Origin: Clostridia bacterium
GTDB taxonomy: Bacteria; Bacillota; Clostridia; Oscillospirales; CAG-272
DNA length: 19,294 nt
Reading direction: 5' to 3'
Assembly (NCBI GenBank): GCA_017504335.1
Contig: JAFVRI010000023.1
Location: 1-19,294, forward strand
This document shows, piece after piece, positions 7,315 through 15,242 of this stretch (its first letter is position 1; every line of letters starts with the position of its first letter). The notes beneath the pieces are model-generated. The model did not search any database. It was not told the origin of the DNA and saw only the letters and a program-made list of their open reading frames with translations. The position numbers and the translations under genes were made by a program.

Positions 7315-8502
7315 TTATTTTTTTGTTTTCTTTTTCAGTGTAAATCCAACAAGAAAGAGGATGATCAGGGGGAAAACGGTGGAGAAAAGGAAGGAAACAC
7401 GCAAATTGTTTCCGAATGCCTCCGCGACCCAGCCGGCTGTAGTAGGTCCGATCAGACAGCCGATATCTCCTGCCATTGCCAAGAGGGCAAACATGCGCAC
7501 ACCGCCAAAGGGAATGTGCAGAGAAGCCAGACTGTAGGTGCCGGGCCACATAATGGCAACAGAGAGACCGCACAGCGCACATCCCACCAACGCGAGAATG
7601 GGGAGGGGAGAGAGGGCGGCGATCAGGTAGGATGCTACACAGAGCAAGGACGAGAGAAGAATGAATTTCGAGAGAGAGATTTTTCCACCCGACCGTCCGT
7701 AAAAGGTTCGGACTCCTCCCATAAGAATCGCAAAGGCGCAGGGACCGAGTAGATCTCCGATGGCTTTGGGAATCCCCAGATCCGATTCCGCAAAGGCGGA
7801 TGCCCATTGGATCATTGCCATTTCCGACGCACCTGCGCAGAACATAATGATGAAGAAGATCCAAAAGGTCTTGTCCTTGATGAGAGAGTGTTTTTTTTCT
7901 TCTCCATCTCCCGAAAGGACATCCAAGGGATAAATGGGAACGAGACAAAAGGCAACTGCTCCCGCGGCGGGGATCAATGCCCAAAGGCACGAAAGGATGC
8001 GCCAATTTTCGATGCCGACCGTTTTGAAAAACAGAGTAGAAAGCAGGACCACGGCGGCAAGGCCCCAACTGTAAAAGGAGTGCAAAAGGCTCATGGCGGA
8101 GCTTTTTTCCTCGGTGGGACATGCCTCCACAATGGGACTGATGATGACCTCCACAATGCCGCCTCCGATGGCGGCAATCATGACCGAAATGGCAAGACCC
8201 ACAAAGGGAGAGGGGAGCAGATCGGGAAGCCAGGCGAAGCCCGTCATACCAACTACCGCAAAGAGATGGGCGGCAATAGCGGTGGCTCTTGTATTCAGCC
8301 GATCGGAGATCCTTGCCACAAGGGCATCGGTAGCAAGCTGGGTCAGAAAGCTCAGGGCGATCAGGAGACTGATCTTGCCCATGGAGATGTGATAGCTTGT
8401 TTCAAAGGTCACAAATAAAAGTGGAGCAAAATTGATCGTAATTGCCTGGGTCAGATAACCGATATAGGAGGCTCTGACCGTTGACTTGGCAGTGAACTTC
8501 AT
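7315..8502 (-). CDS. MFS transporter embedded in the aromatic operon
   Basis: This 395-aa protein is almost wholly hydrophobic with about 12 predicted membrane helices and a Lys-rich cytoplasmic tail (KKKTKK). LLHSFYSWG near residue 145 resembles the helix-5 region of FucP-like MFS permeases, and a charged cytoplasmic loop (GDGEEKK) sits in the middle of the protein. It lies between aroC and pheA on the same strand, 38 bp after aroC and 22 bp before pheA, with no terminator or clear promoter. Context suggests transport of an aromatic amino acid or pathway intermediate such as shikimate, but the substrate cannot be read from sequence. The ribosome site AAAGG is about 10 bp from the ATG. Confidence 0.85.
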   Translation of the reverse strand: MKFTAKSTVRASYIGYLTQAITINFAPLLFVTFETSYHISMGKISLLIALSFLTQLATDALVARISDRLNTRATAIAAHLFAVVGMTGFAWLPDLLPSPFVGLAISVMIAAIGGGIVEVIISPIVEACPTEEKSSAMSLLHSFYSWGLAAVVLLSTLFFKTVGIENWRILSCLWALIPAAGAVAFCLVPIYPLDVLSGDGEEKKHSLIKDKTFWIFFIIMFCAGASEMAMIQWASAFAESDLGIPKAIGDLLGPCAFAILMGGVRTFYGRSGGKISLSKFILLSSLLCVASYLIAALSPLPILALVGCALCGLSVAIMWPGTYSLASLHIPFGGVRMFALLAMAGDIGCLIGPTTAGWVAEAFGNNLRVSFLFSTVFPLIILFLVGFTLKKKTKK

Positions 8503-8540
8503 GAAAAATCAGGCCTTTCTAAAAATAGAATCAATTCGGT

Positions 8541-9635
8541 TCAGCAAGATGCCGAATCCAATAAAAGATCATAAATCGCAATGGCGCAAATCGCCTCAAG
8601 GACGGGGACTGCGCGGGGAGCGATACATGGGTCGTGGCGCCCCTTAATGGCAAGCTTTACGGGAGACATGGAAACCATATCCACGCTATCCTGCTCCTTG
8701 GCGATAGAGGGAGTCGGCTTCATTGCGACACGGAATACAAGAGGCATGCCGCTGGTCATGCCGCCGAGGATGCCTCCCGCACGGTTGGTAGCGGTACGGA
8801 TTGCTTTGCCGTCGGTTAGAAAGGGATCGTTGTTTTCGGAGCCGCGGAGAAGAGTGGAGCCAAAGCCCTCTCCAAATTCAATGCCCTTTACACCGGGAAC
8901 AGCAAAGGCGAGGGCAGAAATTCGGTTTTCCACACCGTCAAACATATGCTCGCCAAGTCCTGCGGGCAGACCAATGGCGGCGCATTCGACGATGCCACCC
9001 ACGGAGTCGCCGTCCATACGTGCTTCACTGATCAGTTTACGCATGGCCTCTCCTGCCTGTTCATCCAAAACAGGAAGCTCCGATCGGGATGCGAGAAGCG
9101 AGAACTCTTCTTCGTTGACCGTTACCATGTCAAACGGACGGTCATGAACGTCACCGACGGAATACAAATGCGCACCGATCTGAATGCCCCGCTCTTTGAG
9201 GATCTGTAGGCAAATACCGCCCGCAATGCAAAGAGGAGCGGTCAAACGACCCGAAAAATGGCCGCCTCCGCGCAGATCTACCGCCTGTCCGTATTTCATT
9301 CTTGCCGCAAAATCGGCATGGGAGGGACGGGGAATAAAGGAGAGTGAGGAGTAATCCGAGGAACGCTGATTTTCGCTGCGGATCACAGCATGGAGTAGGT
9401 CTCCCGTCAGACGGTTTTCGTTATCCATGCCCTCAAGAAAAATCGGCTCATCGGTTTCCTTGCGCGGGGTAGACAGGGAGCTTTGACCGGGGGCGCGTCG
9501 CTTCATAAAGGCACGAAGCGCTTCACGGTCTACCTGAAAGCCTTGGGGAAGTCCCGTCATCCGAATGCCGATTTCGGGGTCATGAGAGCCGCCGTAAATC
9601 TCAATATCTATATGTTTTCCGTAATGGGTTGCCAT
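8541..9635 (-). CDS. aroC: Chorismate synthase
   Basis: The 364-aa enzyme converts EPSP to chorismate using reduced FMN. Signature regions are present: GGSH (His18 in the position of the conserved active-site His), RRAPGQSSLSTPRKETDEP, RPSHADFAARMKYG, GGGHFSGRLTAPLC and NRAGGILGGMTSGMPL. This is the variant common in Clostridia. I chose ATG 9635, in TGATG overlap with the aroA stop, because AAGGA lies 6 bp upstream and MATHYGKHIDIEIYGGSH matches the family N-terminus. ATG 9638, one codon earlier, is nearly as good; a further upstream ATG at 9692 would lie inside aroA and add unconserved sequence. Translational coupling to aroA is likely. Confidence 0.96.
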   Translation of the reverse strand: MATHYGKHIDIEIYGGSHDPEIGIRMTGLPQGFQVDREALRAFMKRRAPGQSSLSTPRKETDEPIFLEGMDNENRLTGDLLHAVIRSENQRSSDYSSLSFIPRPSHADFAARMKYGQAVDLRGGGHFSGRLTAPLCIAGGICLQILKERGIQIGAHLYSVGDVHDRPFDMVTVNEEEFSLLASRSELPVLDEQAGEAMRKLISEARMDGDSVGGIVECAAIGLPAGLGEHMFDGVENRISALAFAVPGVKGIEFGEGFGSTLLRGSENNDPFLTDGKAIRTATNRAGGILGGMTSGMPLVFRVAMKPTPSIAKEQDSVDMVSMSPVKLAIKGRHDPCIAPRAVPVLEAICAIAIYDLLLDSASC

Positions 9636-10909
9636 CATACTTCCTTTCCGATTTCCTCTGAGACAATACCGAGGAACCGCATATCCTGCCAAAAAGCGGG
9701 ATAGGATTTTGTAACTGCTTCCGCACCCTCAAGCGTAACGGGTGCTTTGCAAGCCGCCGACGCAATGGCGGCACTCATGGCGATGCGATGATCTCCGAAG
9801 GAGGATACCGACCCGCCAAGAAGCTTTTCTTTTCCGTGAATGATCAGACCGTCTGAGGTTTCGATGACCTCTCCTCCCAGAGCATTGAGGGTCTGTCGAA
9901 TCGCCGCAAGTCGATCGCTTTCCTTGATGCGAAGCCGAGCCGCTCCCGAAATGACGGTGGTACCCTTGGCTGTCGAAGCGACTACGGCAAGAATGGGAAC
10001 GAGATCGGGGATCTGAGATGCATCGATATCAATGCCTCTCAGCGAAGCGGGGGAGACGGTGACTATGTTCTCCTCCTCAAGAACGAGTGCGCCGAACCGC
10101 CGAAGGACGTCCAGCACGGCACGGTCACCCTGACGGGAGTGAATATCCAATCCGTGAACCGATACGGAGGAAGAACCGATGGCACCGAGGCAGAGCGGGA
10201 AAGCCGCACCCGACCAGTCCCCACCCACCCGAAGGGTTTGGGGTGCATGGAGTCCTTGATTTTCACGGATTTCCAATCGGTCACCGTTACGCATGACCGA
10301 AAGGCCGAACTGTGCCATGGCATCAATGGTCATATCTACGTAAGGAGCGGATTCCTGTTTGCCCAAAAGCGTGACAGAGCCCGTTTTGCCCGATACGGCA
10401 ATGGCAAAGAGAAGACCGCTGATGAATTGAGAGGATACGTTTGCGGGAATGGCAAAATCCCGGTGTTGAAGCTGTCCCGAGACCCGAAGGGGATTTTGAC
10501 CCGTCTCGGATAACCGGATTCCTTCCGCCTCCAAAACCTCACGTAAGGGAGAGAGAGGACGCTCGGGAAGTCTGCCTGCCATTTCAAAGACTGCGCCTTT
10601 GCCCAGGGCACAGACTACGGGTACAAGGAATCGAAGGGTCGAACCGCTTTCCTTGGCATTCAAAAGGGGATGCTCGGTCAATGCCTGAGCGGGAGTGACG
10701 CAAAAATCCACTCCGTCTCTTTGGATGGATGCGCCCATGGTATTCAAGCAGGAGACGGTTGCCAAAATATCATCGTTCACCTCCTCACAGGTGATCCGAC
10801 AGGGTCGATCTGCGAATGCGGCAAGAATCAAAAGACGGTGTGCTTCGGATTTGGAGGCGATCGATCGAACCGATCCACCCGTAGCGGTGGCGGAGATCAA
10901 GCGATTCAT
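9635..10909 (-). CDS. aroA: 3-phosphoshikimate 1-carboxyvinyltransferase (EPSP synthase)
   Basis: This 424-aa protein condenses shikimate-3-phosphate with PEP. The phosphoshikimate-binding SKSEAHR (Lys20, Ser21, Arg25) replaces the more common SKS-x-S-N-R, and the PEP-binding loop reads ESGSTLRFLVP in place of NAGTAMRPL, keeping the glycine that corresponds to Escherichia coli Gly96. RIKESDRLAAI and FGDHRIAMS further on are family hallmarks. Length is normal. The ATG overlaps the aroB stop by 4 bp (ATGA), and the stop overlaps the aroC start. Relation to the glyphosate-sensitive or tolerant classes cannot be decided by eye. Confidence 0.97.
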   Translation of the reverse strand: MNRLISATATGGSVRSIASKSEAHRLLILAAFADRPCRITCEEVNDDILATVSCLNTMGASIQRDGVDFCVTPAQALTEHPLLNAKESGSTLRFLVPVVCALGKGAVFEMAGRLPERPLSPLREVLEAEGIRLSETGQNPLRVSGQLQHRDFAIPANVSSQFISGLLFAIAVSGKTGSVTLLGKQESAPYVDMTIDAMAQFGLSVMRNGDRLEIRENQGLHAPQTLRVGGDWSGAAFPLCLGAIGSSSVSVHGLDIHSRQGDRAVLDVLRRFGALVLEEENIVTVSPASLRGIDIDASQIPDLVPILAVVASTAKGTTVISGAARLRIKESDRLAAIRQTLNALGGEVIETSDGLIIHGKEKLLGGSVSSFGDHRIAMSAAIASAACKAPVTLEGAEAVTKSYPAFWQDMRFLGIVSEEIGKEV

Positions 10910-11964
10910 ATGCTCATCCCCTTTTCCATAAAGTCGACCAGATCCTCCACGGGAATGGGATACAGGCGGCTGTCCCCAATTCCGAAGGGAACGACCAGAG
11001 AGATGGTGTCACCCATCCGCTTTTTGTCGGTCAGGGCGGCATCGGCAAGCTCTTTTGAGGTGAAGCTGCAGTCAGTGGGAAGTCCTTCCGCACGCAGCAT
11101 ATCGAGGAGCATGGAAAGGTCCTTTTCGGGGCAAATGCCGAGGGAAACCGCCGCACGCATGACGATCACCATACCCATGGCAACCGCACTTCCGTGAGAA
11201 ATGGAGAGATGAGAGCAAAGCTCGATGGCATGACCGACGGTGTGGCCGAGATTGAGAAGCTGACGGCTTCCTCGGTCAAATTCGTCGCCTTCTACCACAC
11301 GGGCTTTGTTTTCTACACAACGGGCGATGACCTCTTCGATGTTCTCACGAATACCTCCCTTGAGAAATTCGAAGAATTCACGGTCGTTGATTACTGCGTA
11401 TTTGATAACCTCGGCGCATCCGTCCGAAAAAATCTCGGATGTCAAGGTGTCCAAGGTCAGAGGATCGCAGAGGACAAGCGCGGGCTGATGAAACGCGCCT
11501 GCCAGGTTTTTTCCTGCCCGAAGATCCACGGCGGTCTTGCCGCCAACCGAGGAATCCACCGCTGCCAAAAGGGTGGTGGGGATTTGAATGAAGGAGATCC
11601 CGCGCAGATAGACCGCCGAGGCAAAGCCCGAAAGGTCTCCAACGACACCGCCGCCCAGTGCCACAACGGCATCGGAACGGGTGATGCGGTGCTCTGCCAT
11701 AAATTCCAAAAGGGAGACCAACGTCTCGGTGGATTTGGAAGCTTCTCCGTGGGGAATCACAAAGGGAATCGTATCAAATCCGTGAGCCGAAAGGGAATCG
11801 GTTACCCTTGAGAGGTAAAGGGGAGATACATTGTCATCGGTGACCACACACAGACGGCAGGGGGAGCCCAATGCCTCGCGGCAGTATTTTCCCACGGAGT
11901 CAAGCAGATTATTTTCGATCAGAATATTATAGGCACAAGAGGCATTGACCTTGATGCGTTTCAT
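10906..11964 (-). CDS. aroB: 3-dehydroquinate synthase
   Basis: The 352-aa enzyme cyclises DAHP to 3-dehydroquinate with catalytic NAD and a divalent metal, usually zinc. It shows the NAD-binding ALGGGVVGDLSGF (102-114), IPTTLLAAVDSSVGGKTAVD, and likely metal ligands Glu185 (GCAEVIKY), His241 (NLGHTVGHAIE) and His257 (HGSAVAMG), with the 16-residue spacing between the histidines seen in the family. It starts 19 bp after the tyrA stop with AAAGGAA upstream, and its end overlaps aroA by 4 bp. Confidence 0.97.
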   Translation of the reverse strand: MKRIKVNASCAYNILIENNLLDSVGKYCREALGSPCRLCVVTDDNVSPLYLSRVTDSLSAHGFDTIPFVIPHGEASKSTETLVSLLEFMAEHRITRSDAVVALGGGVVGDLSGFASAVYLRGISFIQIPTTLLAAVDSSVGGKTAVDLRAGKNLAGAFHQPALVLCDPLTLDTLTSEIFSDGCAEVIKYAVINDREFFEFLKGGIRENIEEVIARCVENKARVVEGDEFDRGSRQLLNLGHTVGHAIELCSHLSISHGSAVAMGMVIVMRAAVSLGICPEKDLSMLLDMLRAEGLPTDCSFTSKELADAALTDKKRMGDTISLVVPFGIGDSRLYPIPVEDLVDFMEKGMSI

Positions 11965-11983
11965 AGCATGTTCCTTTTCTTCT

Positions 11984-12829
11984 TTATTTTGAGCTTTGTG
12001 TTCCGTCTACCAGCTCTTTCGCGATTCGTCCGTCGCGGAGCAGAGCGCAAAGACGCTCGCTGTCATTCTCCAAGATAGCGTCTCTGTATTCGGAAAGCGA
12101 CTCAATGATATGCTCCAACTCATAAAGCAGGGGCTTCTTGTTTTCTAAAAACAGCTCGGTCCACATGTGCTCATTGAGCCAAGCCACACGGGTCAGATCT
12201 TTATAGCTTCCTGCCGAAAACCCCTTGTGACCTTGCGCAGAGGGGCTTTTTACATAAGCATTGGAAACCACATGGGCAAGCTGAGAGGTAAACGCGATTC
12301 GTTCATCGTGGGATTCTGCGGTGGTCACCGAGAATTTGCCGAATCCCGCAGGGGAGAGAAGCTGACGAATGCGATCCAGAAGCGCCATGTCGTCAAACAC
12401 GGGAGGGACCAATACCATAGGAGCGCCCTTGAAAAGGGTCGCCTTTGCGTATTTGATGCCCGAATATTGGGTTCCCGCCATGGGGTGACCGCCCACAAAG
12501 GTAAAGCCATATTGCTTTGCAAGAGCAAACCCTGCCTCGCAGATCTTTGCTTTGGTACCGCAAAGGTCCATGACTAGCGTGTCACTCTTTATAAAGGGAG
12601 CAATTTTTTTCAGATAAACTACCGCAGCCTGCGGGTAAAGGGCGATGAGAAGGAGATCACATTCGGAAATGGTTTTTTCGTTCAGCACATCATCCGCAAT
12701 CTTTGCCAGAAGTGCATAGCCCATGGTGGACTCATTCAGATCGTAGGCGAGAACCCGATGACCGCTTTCCTTGTATGCCTTTGCCATCGAACCTCCGATT
12801 AGTCCGAGACCGCAAATTCCTACTGTCAT
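11984..12829 (-). CDS. tyrA: Prephenate dehydrogenase
   Basis: This 281-aa protein oxidatively decarboxylates prephenate to hydroxyphenylpyruvate, the tyrosine precursor. It has an N-terminal Rossmann fold with GLGLIGGS (7-14) and Asp30 after the second strand, which suggests NAD rather than NADP. GGHPMAGT around His115 matches the catalytic region. The rest is the helical dimer domain. There is no C-terminal ACT domain and no fused chorismate mutase, so Tyr feedback through an ACT domain is not expected and the mutase activity must come from PheA. It starts 3 bp after the stop of the I-beta DAHP synthase gene, with GGAGG 8 bp upstream of the ATG inside that gene's end. Confidence 0.95.
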   Translation of the reverse strand: MTVGICGLGLIGGSMAKAYKESGHRVLAYDLNESTMGYALLAKIADDVLNEKTISECDLLLIALYPQAAVVYLKKIAPFIKSDTLVMDLCGTKAKICEAGFALAKQYGFTFVGGHPMAGTQYSGIKYAKATLFKGAPMVLVPPVFDDMALLDRIRQLLSPAGFGKFSVTTAESHDERIAFTSQLAHVVSNAYVKSPSAQGHKGFSAGSYKDLTRVAWLNEHMWTELFLENKKPLLYELEHIIESLSEYRDAILENDSERLCALLRDGRIAKELVDGTQSSK

Positions 12830-12832
12830 GGT

Positions 12833-13840
12833 TTAGTCCTCCGAGCAAGTGCTTCGCACAGCTTTGACCGCTGCGATTACGTCCGCAAATGCTTCTGGCT
12901 TCAGAGACTGCGCACCATCGCAAAGGGCGTGAGCAGGGTCGTTATGAACCTCAATCATCAAGCCGTCCGCACCGCAAGCTACCGCAGCCATAGCCATAGG
13001 CTTAACCAAGCGTGCCACACCGGTGGCATGAGAGGGGTCTACAATCACGGGCAGGTGAGAAAGCTCGTGTAGCAGAGGGATCGCGGAAAGATCCAGCGTA
13101 TTGCGGGTATAGGTCTCAAAGGTGCGGATGCCGCGCTCGCAAAGGATCACATTTTCATTGCCGCCTGCCATAATGTATTCGGCAGACATGAGAAGCTCCT
13201 TGATCGTATTGGCAAGTCCGCGCTTGAGCAGAATCGGCTTCTGTGTTCTTCCCAATTCCTTGAGCAGCTCGAAATTCTGCATATTTCTGGCACCAACCTG
13301 AATGATGTCCACATTCTCAAAGAGGGAAAGGTGGTTGGCATTCATGATCTCGGTGACGATGGGAAGTCCCGTTTCCTTTTTGGCTTCCAGCAAAAATTCG
13401 ATGCCCTCTGCCTTCAATCCCTGAAAGTCGTAGGGGGAAGTACGGGGCTTGAACGCTCCGCCGCGGAGCATGGTCGCGCCTGCTGCCTTGACGGCGTGGG
13501 CGATCTCCAACACCTGTTCCTCGCTCTCTACCGAGCAGGGACCTGCCATGACGGTAAGGCTTCCTCCGCCGACGGTGGTATTTCCTATTTGAATAACGGT
13601 ATCATCGGGGTGGAACTTTCGGTTGGCGCTCTTGAAGGGCTCACTGATACGCTTTACCGATTCCACCATTTCGAGACTTTCCAACAGTTCCTCGTCGATC
13701 TTGGCGGTGTCGCCGATCAGACCGATGACGGTATGGATGCTTCCTTTGGATATGTGGACACCCAATCCTTGGTTTTTCAACCATTCGGACAGGTTTTCAA
13801 TTTGACGGTCGGTGGTTCCCGGTTTCAATACTGCGATCAT
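12833..13840 (-). CDS. aroF: Type I-beta DAHP synthase with N-terminal ferredoxin-like regulatory domain
   Basis: First structural gene behind the attenuator. The 335-aa enzyme condenses PEP and erythrose-4-phosphate into DAHP. Residues 1-70 form the ferredoxin-like domain known from Thermotoga maritima DAHP synthase, where Tyr and Phe bind allosterically. The barrel follows, with metal ligands Cys102 (MAGPCSVES), His271 (VDPSHATG), Glu297 and Asp308, almost the same numbering as I recall for T. maritima. GGAFKPRTSPYDFQG is also diagnostic. AAAGGAG lies about 8 bp before the ATG. Feedback by Tyr/Phe is inferred from the regulatory domain and would act in parallel with the Phe/Tyr-rich leader peptide upstream. 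Confidence 0.96.
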   Translation of the reverse strand: MIAVLKPGTTDRQIENLSEWLKNQGLGVHISKGSIHTVIGLIGDTAKIDEELLESLEMVESVKRISEPFKSANRKFHPDDTVIQIGNTTVGGGSLTVMAGPCSVESEEQVLEIAHAVKAAGATMLRGGAFKPRTSPYDFQGLKAEGIEFLLEAKKETGLPIVTEIMNANHLSLFENVDIIQVGARNMQNFELLKELGRTQKPILLKRGLANTIKELLMSAEYIMAGGNENVILCERGIRTFETYTRNTLDLSAIPLLHELSHLPVIVDPSHATGVARLVKPMAMAAVACGADGLMIEVHNDPAHALCDGAQSLKPEAFADVIAAVKAVRSTCSED

Positions 13841-13864
13841 AATTCAATACTCCTTTTTATCTGT

Positions 13865-13898
13865 TCGCGGCGGGGTGGAAGAAAGCCCCACGCCGCGA
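13865..13898 (-). other. GC-rich second hairpin between terminator and aroF ribosome site
   Basis: TCGCGGCG (13865-13872) pairs perfectly with CGCCGCGA (13891-13898), and the stem can continue with three further G-C pairs past a bulged A. On the minus strand it is not followed by a T-run, so it is not itself a terminator. It directly abuts the T-tract of the attenuator terminator. It could stabilise the 5' end of processed mRNA or prevent refolding over the ribosome site. Confidence 0.65.
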
Positions 13899-13942
13899 AA
13901 AAAATGAAGCCTTCTCGGTGTTTTTTCACCGGAAGGCTTCAT
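13898..13942 (-). terminator. Attenuator terminator upstream of aroF
   Basis: Arms 13904-13920 and 13927-13942 form 16 base pairs with a single bulged base and a six-base loop. On the minus strand the stem is followed immediately by a run of seven T. It lies between the leader peptide and the first structural gene, where termination would switch off tyrA, aroB, aroA, aroC, pheA, aroE-aroK and aroQ together. Confidence 0.93.
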
Positions 13943-14014
13943 GATGGTTTTTGATCGGTTACCCGAACCAAACGAACTGAAACTGAAATCCGCGCCAAAA
14001 AGCACCCTTATTCA

Positions 14015-14074
14015 TTACTTCTCAATAAAGTAAAAATAAAGGTAATAAAACTTATTGGCAAACAAATGGTTCAT
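14015..14074 (-). CDS. Phe/Tyr-rich leader peptide, 19 aa
   Basis: The peptide is MNHLFANKFYYLYFYFIEK, with stop TAA. Four Phe and four Tyr occur in 19 residues, and seven of the eight residues at positions 9-16 are aromatic. It begins with ATG about 28 nt after the predicted transcription start and has GGAG 8 bp upstream (CCGGAGAAACGACC before ATG). It resembles the logic of the enterobacterial pheA leader peptide: ribosomes stall at these codons when charged tRNA-Phe or tRNA-Tyr is scarce. Here both amino acids are sampled, matching an operon that makes both. The peptide itself probably has no other function. Confidence 0.9.
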   Translation of the reverse strand: MNHLFANKFYYLYFYFIEK

Positions 14075-14107
14075 GGTCGTTTCTCCGGGATTTTTTAAGA
14101 TGGTTTT

Positions 14108-14136
14108 AGTTTAGCACGATAAAGTGACTTTGTCAA
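14108..14136 (-). promoter_or_regulatory. Sigma-A promoter of the aromatic operon
   Basis: On the minus strand there is a perfect -35 TTGACA (14131-14136), a 17-bp spacer and -10 TAAACT (14108-14113), preceded by TGC as an extended -10. The transcription start should be near 14101, leaving a leader of about 260 nt. A palindrome, ATTTTGCAAAAT, lies at 14040 plus 100, that is 14140-14151, just upstream of the -35. Confidence 0.88.
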
Positions 14137-14185
14137 GAGATTTTGCAAAATTTCTCAAAAAAATCAAGAAAATCAAGGGATCAAG

Positions 14186-15220
14186 TCAGGTCAGATCCGC
14201 AATGTCCAAAACAAGACGCTCGGTCTTTGCCCAACCAATGCAGGGGTCGGTGATCGACTTTCCGTAAACACCCTCACCGATCTTTTGCGCTCCATCCTCC
14301 AGATAGCTTTCGATCATGAAGCCCTTGACGTAGCTTTTGATCTCGGCAGAGTGACGGCAGGCATGAAGAACTTCCTTGCAGATCCGCTCCTGCTCCAGAT
14401 ATTTTTTGCCCGAGTTTGCGTGGTTGGTATCCACGATCAGCGCCATGTTGGCAAGGCCTCGTGCAGAATATTCCTTGTAAAGATGGATCAGATCCTCGTA
14501 GTGGTAGTTAGGCAGAGATTCACCGTGTTTATTGACATATCCTCTGAGAATGGCGTGCGCCAGGGGATTACCGGCGGATACGCATTCCCATCCACGGTAG
14601 AGGAAGGTGTGAGAGTGCTGAGCGGCGGTGATAGAATTGAGCATGACCGAAATATCTCCGCCGGTGGGATTCTTCATTCCGACGGGAATGTCAATGCCGC
14701 TGGCGGTCAGGCGATGCTGCTGGTTTTCTACCGAGCGCGCGCCGATGGCAACGTAAGCCAGCAGATCGGAAAGATATCGGTAGTTTTCGGGATAAAGCAT
14801 TTCATCCGCACAGAAAAAACCGGTTTCTTCAATGGCTTTGGTGTGGAGACGGCGAATGGCGATCAAGCCCTCTAACATATCCGCACTGCGGGAGGGATCA
14901 GGCTGATGAACCATGCCCTTGTATCCATCGCCCGTGGTACGGGGTTTGTTGGTATAAATGCGGGGAATGATCAAAACCTTGTCCTTGACCTGTTCCTGCA
15001 GGTCGGCAAGACGAGAGATGTAATCCAGAACCGCATCCTCTCGGTCGGCGGAGCAAGGACCGATGATCAGAACCAGACGAGAGTCTTTTCCTGTAAAAAT
15101 ATCGGCGATCTCGCGGTCACGAAGAATCTTCTTTTCGGCATATTCCGCTTTCAGAGGAAATTGCTCCTTGATATCCATGGGAATAGGGAGCTTGCGAATA
15201 AATTTCATGTTTTTTTGCAT
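14186..15220 (-). CDS. aroG: Type I-alpha DAHP synthase (AroG-like)
   Basis: This 344-aa enzyme catalyses the same first step as the I-beta enzyme downstream but belongs to the E. coli AroF/AroG/AroH subfamily. It has LVLIIGPCSADRE with metal-binding Cys56, PRTTGDGYKG, AIGARSVENQQHR, VGMKNPTGGD and VDTNHANSGK with the metal His, then ESYLEDG and SITDPCIGW. Length and the N-terminal extension match the alpha group. In that group an N-terminal segment takes part in binding Phe, Tyr or Trp; which one applies cannot be read here. The ATG at 15220 has AAAGGA about 9 bp upstream. It has its own promoter with an operator-like palindrome, and there is no clear terminator before the next promoter, so read-through into the attenuator is possible. 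Confidence 0.96.
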   Translation of the reverse strand: MQKNMKFIRKLPIPMDIKEQFPLKAEYAEKKILRDREIADIFTGKDSRLVLIIGPCSADREDAVLDYISRLADLQEQVKDKVLIIPRIYTNKPRTTGDGYKGMVHQPDPSRSADMLEGLIAIRRLHTKAIEETGFFCADEMLYPENYRYLSDLLAYVAIGARSVENQQHRLTASGIDIPVGMKNPTGGDISVMLNSITAAQHSHTFLYRGWECVSAGNPLAHAILRGYVNKHGESLPNYHYEDLIHLYKEYSARGLANMALIVDTNHANSGKKYLEQERICKEVLHACRHSAEIKSYVKGFMIESYLEDGAQKIGEGVYGKSITDPCIGWAKTERLVLDIADLT

Positions 15221-15242
15221 AATGTCAGTCCTTTCCGATTAA

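Larger units (their letters stand above)
13841..14101 (-). promoter_or_regulatory. Phe/Tyr transcription attenuator leader of the aromatic operon
   Basis: This is the untranslated leader from the predicted start site near 14101 to the first operon gene. In order it contains a ribosome site (GGAG, 8 bp before ATG), a 19-codon leader peptide dense in Phe and Tyr codons, a linker with several small pairing options, a 16-bp intrinsic terminator, a second GC-rich hairpin, and AAAGGAG for the downstream gene. Inside the leader, ACCTTTATT (14035-14043), spanning the Tyr-Leu-Tyr codons, can pair fully with AATAAGGGT (14004-14012) just after the leader stop. GGTGCTTTTTG (13996-14006) can pair at 10 of 11 positions with CAAAAACCATC (13943-13953) beside the terminator. 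These could be the switching segments, but I have not computed a fold. No T-box features were seen. Confidence 0.85.

Noticed and set aside
7304..8122. Minus-strand 272-codon open frame
   Set aside because: It overlaps the MFS transporter in another frame and lacks coding character.
14137..14156. Palindrome ATTTTGCAAAAT flanked by GAGA/CTC, considered as a terminator for aroG
   Set aside because: No T-run follows it on the minus strand. It may be a binding site upstream of the -35, but there is no further support.
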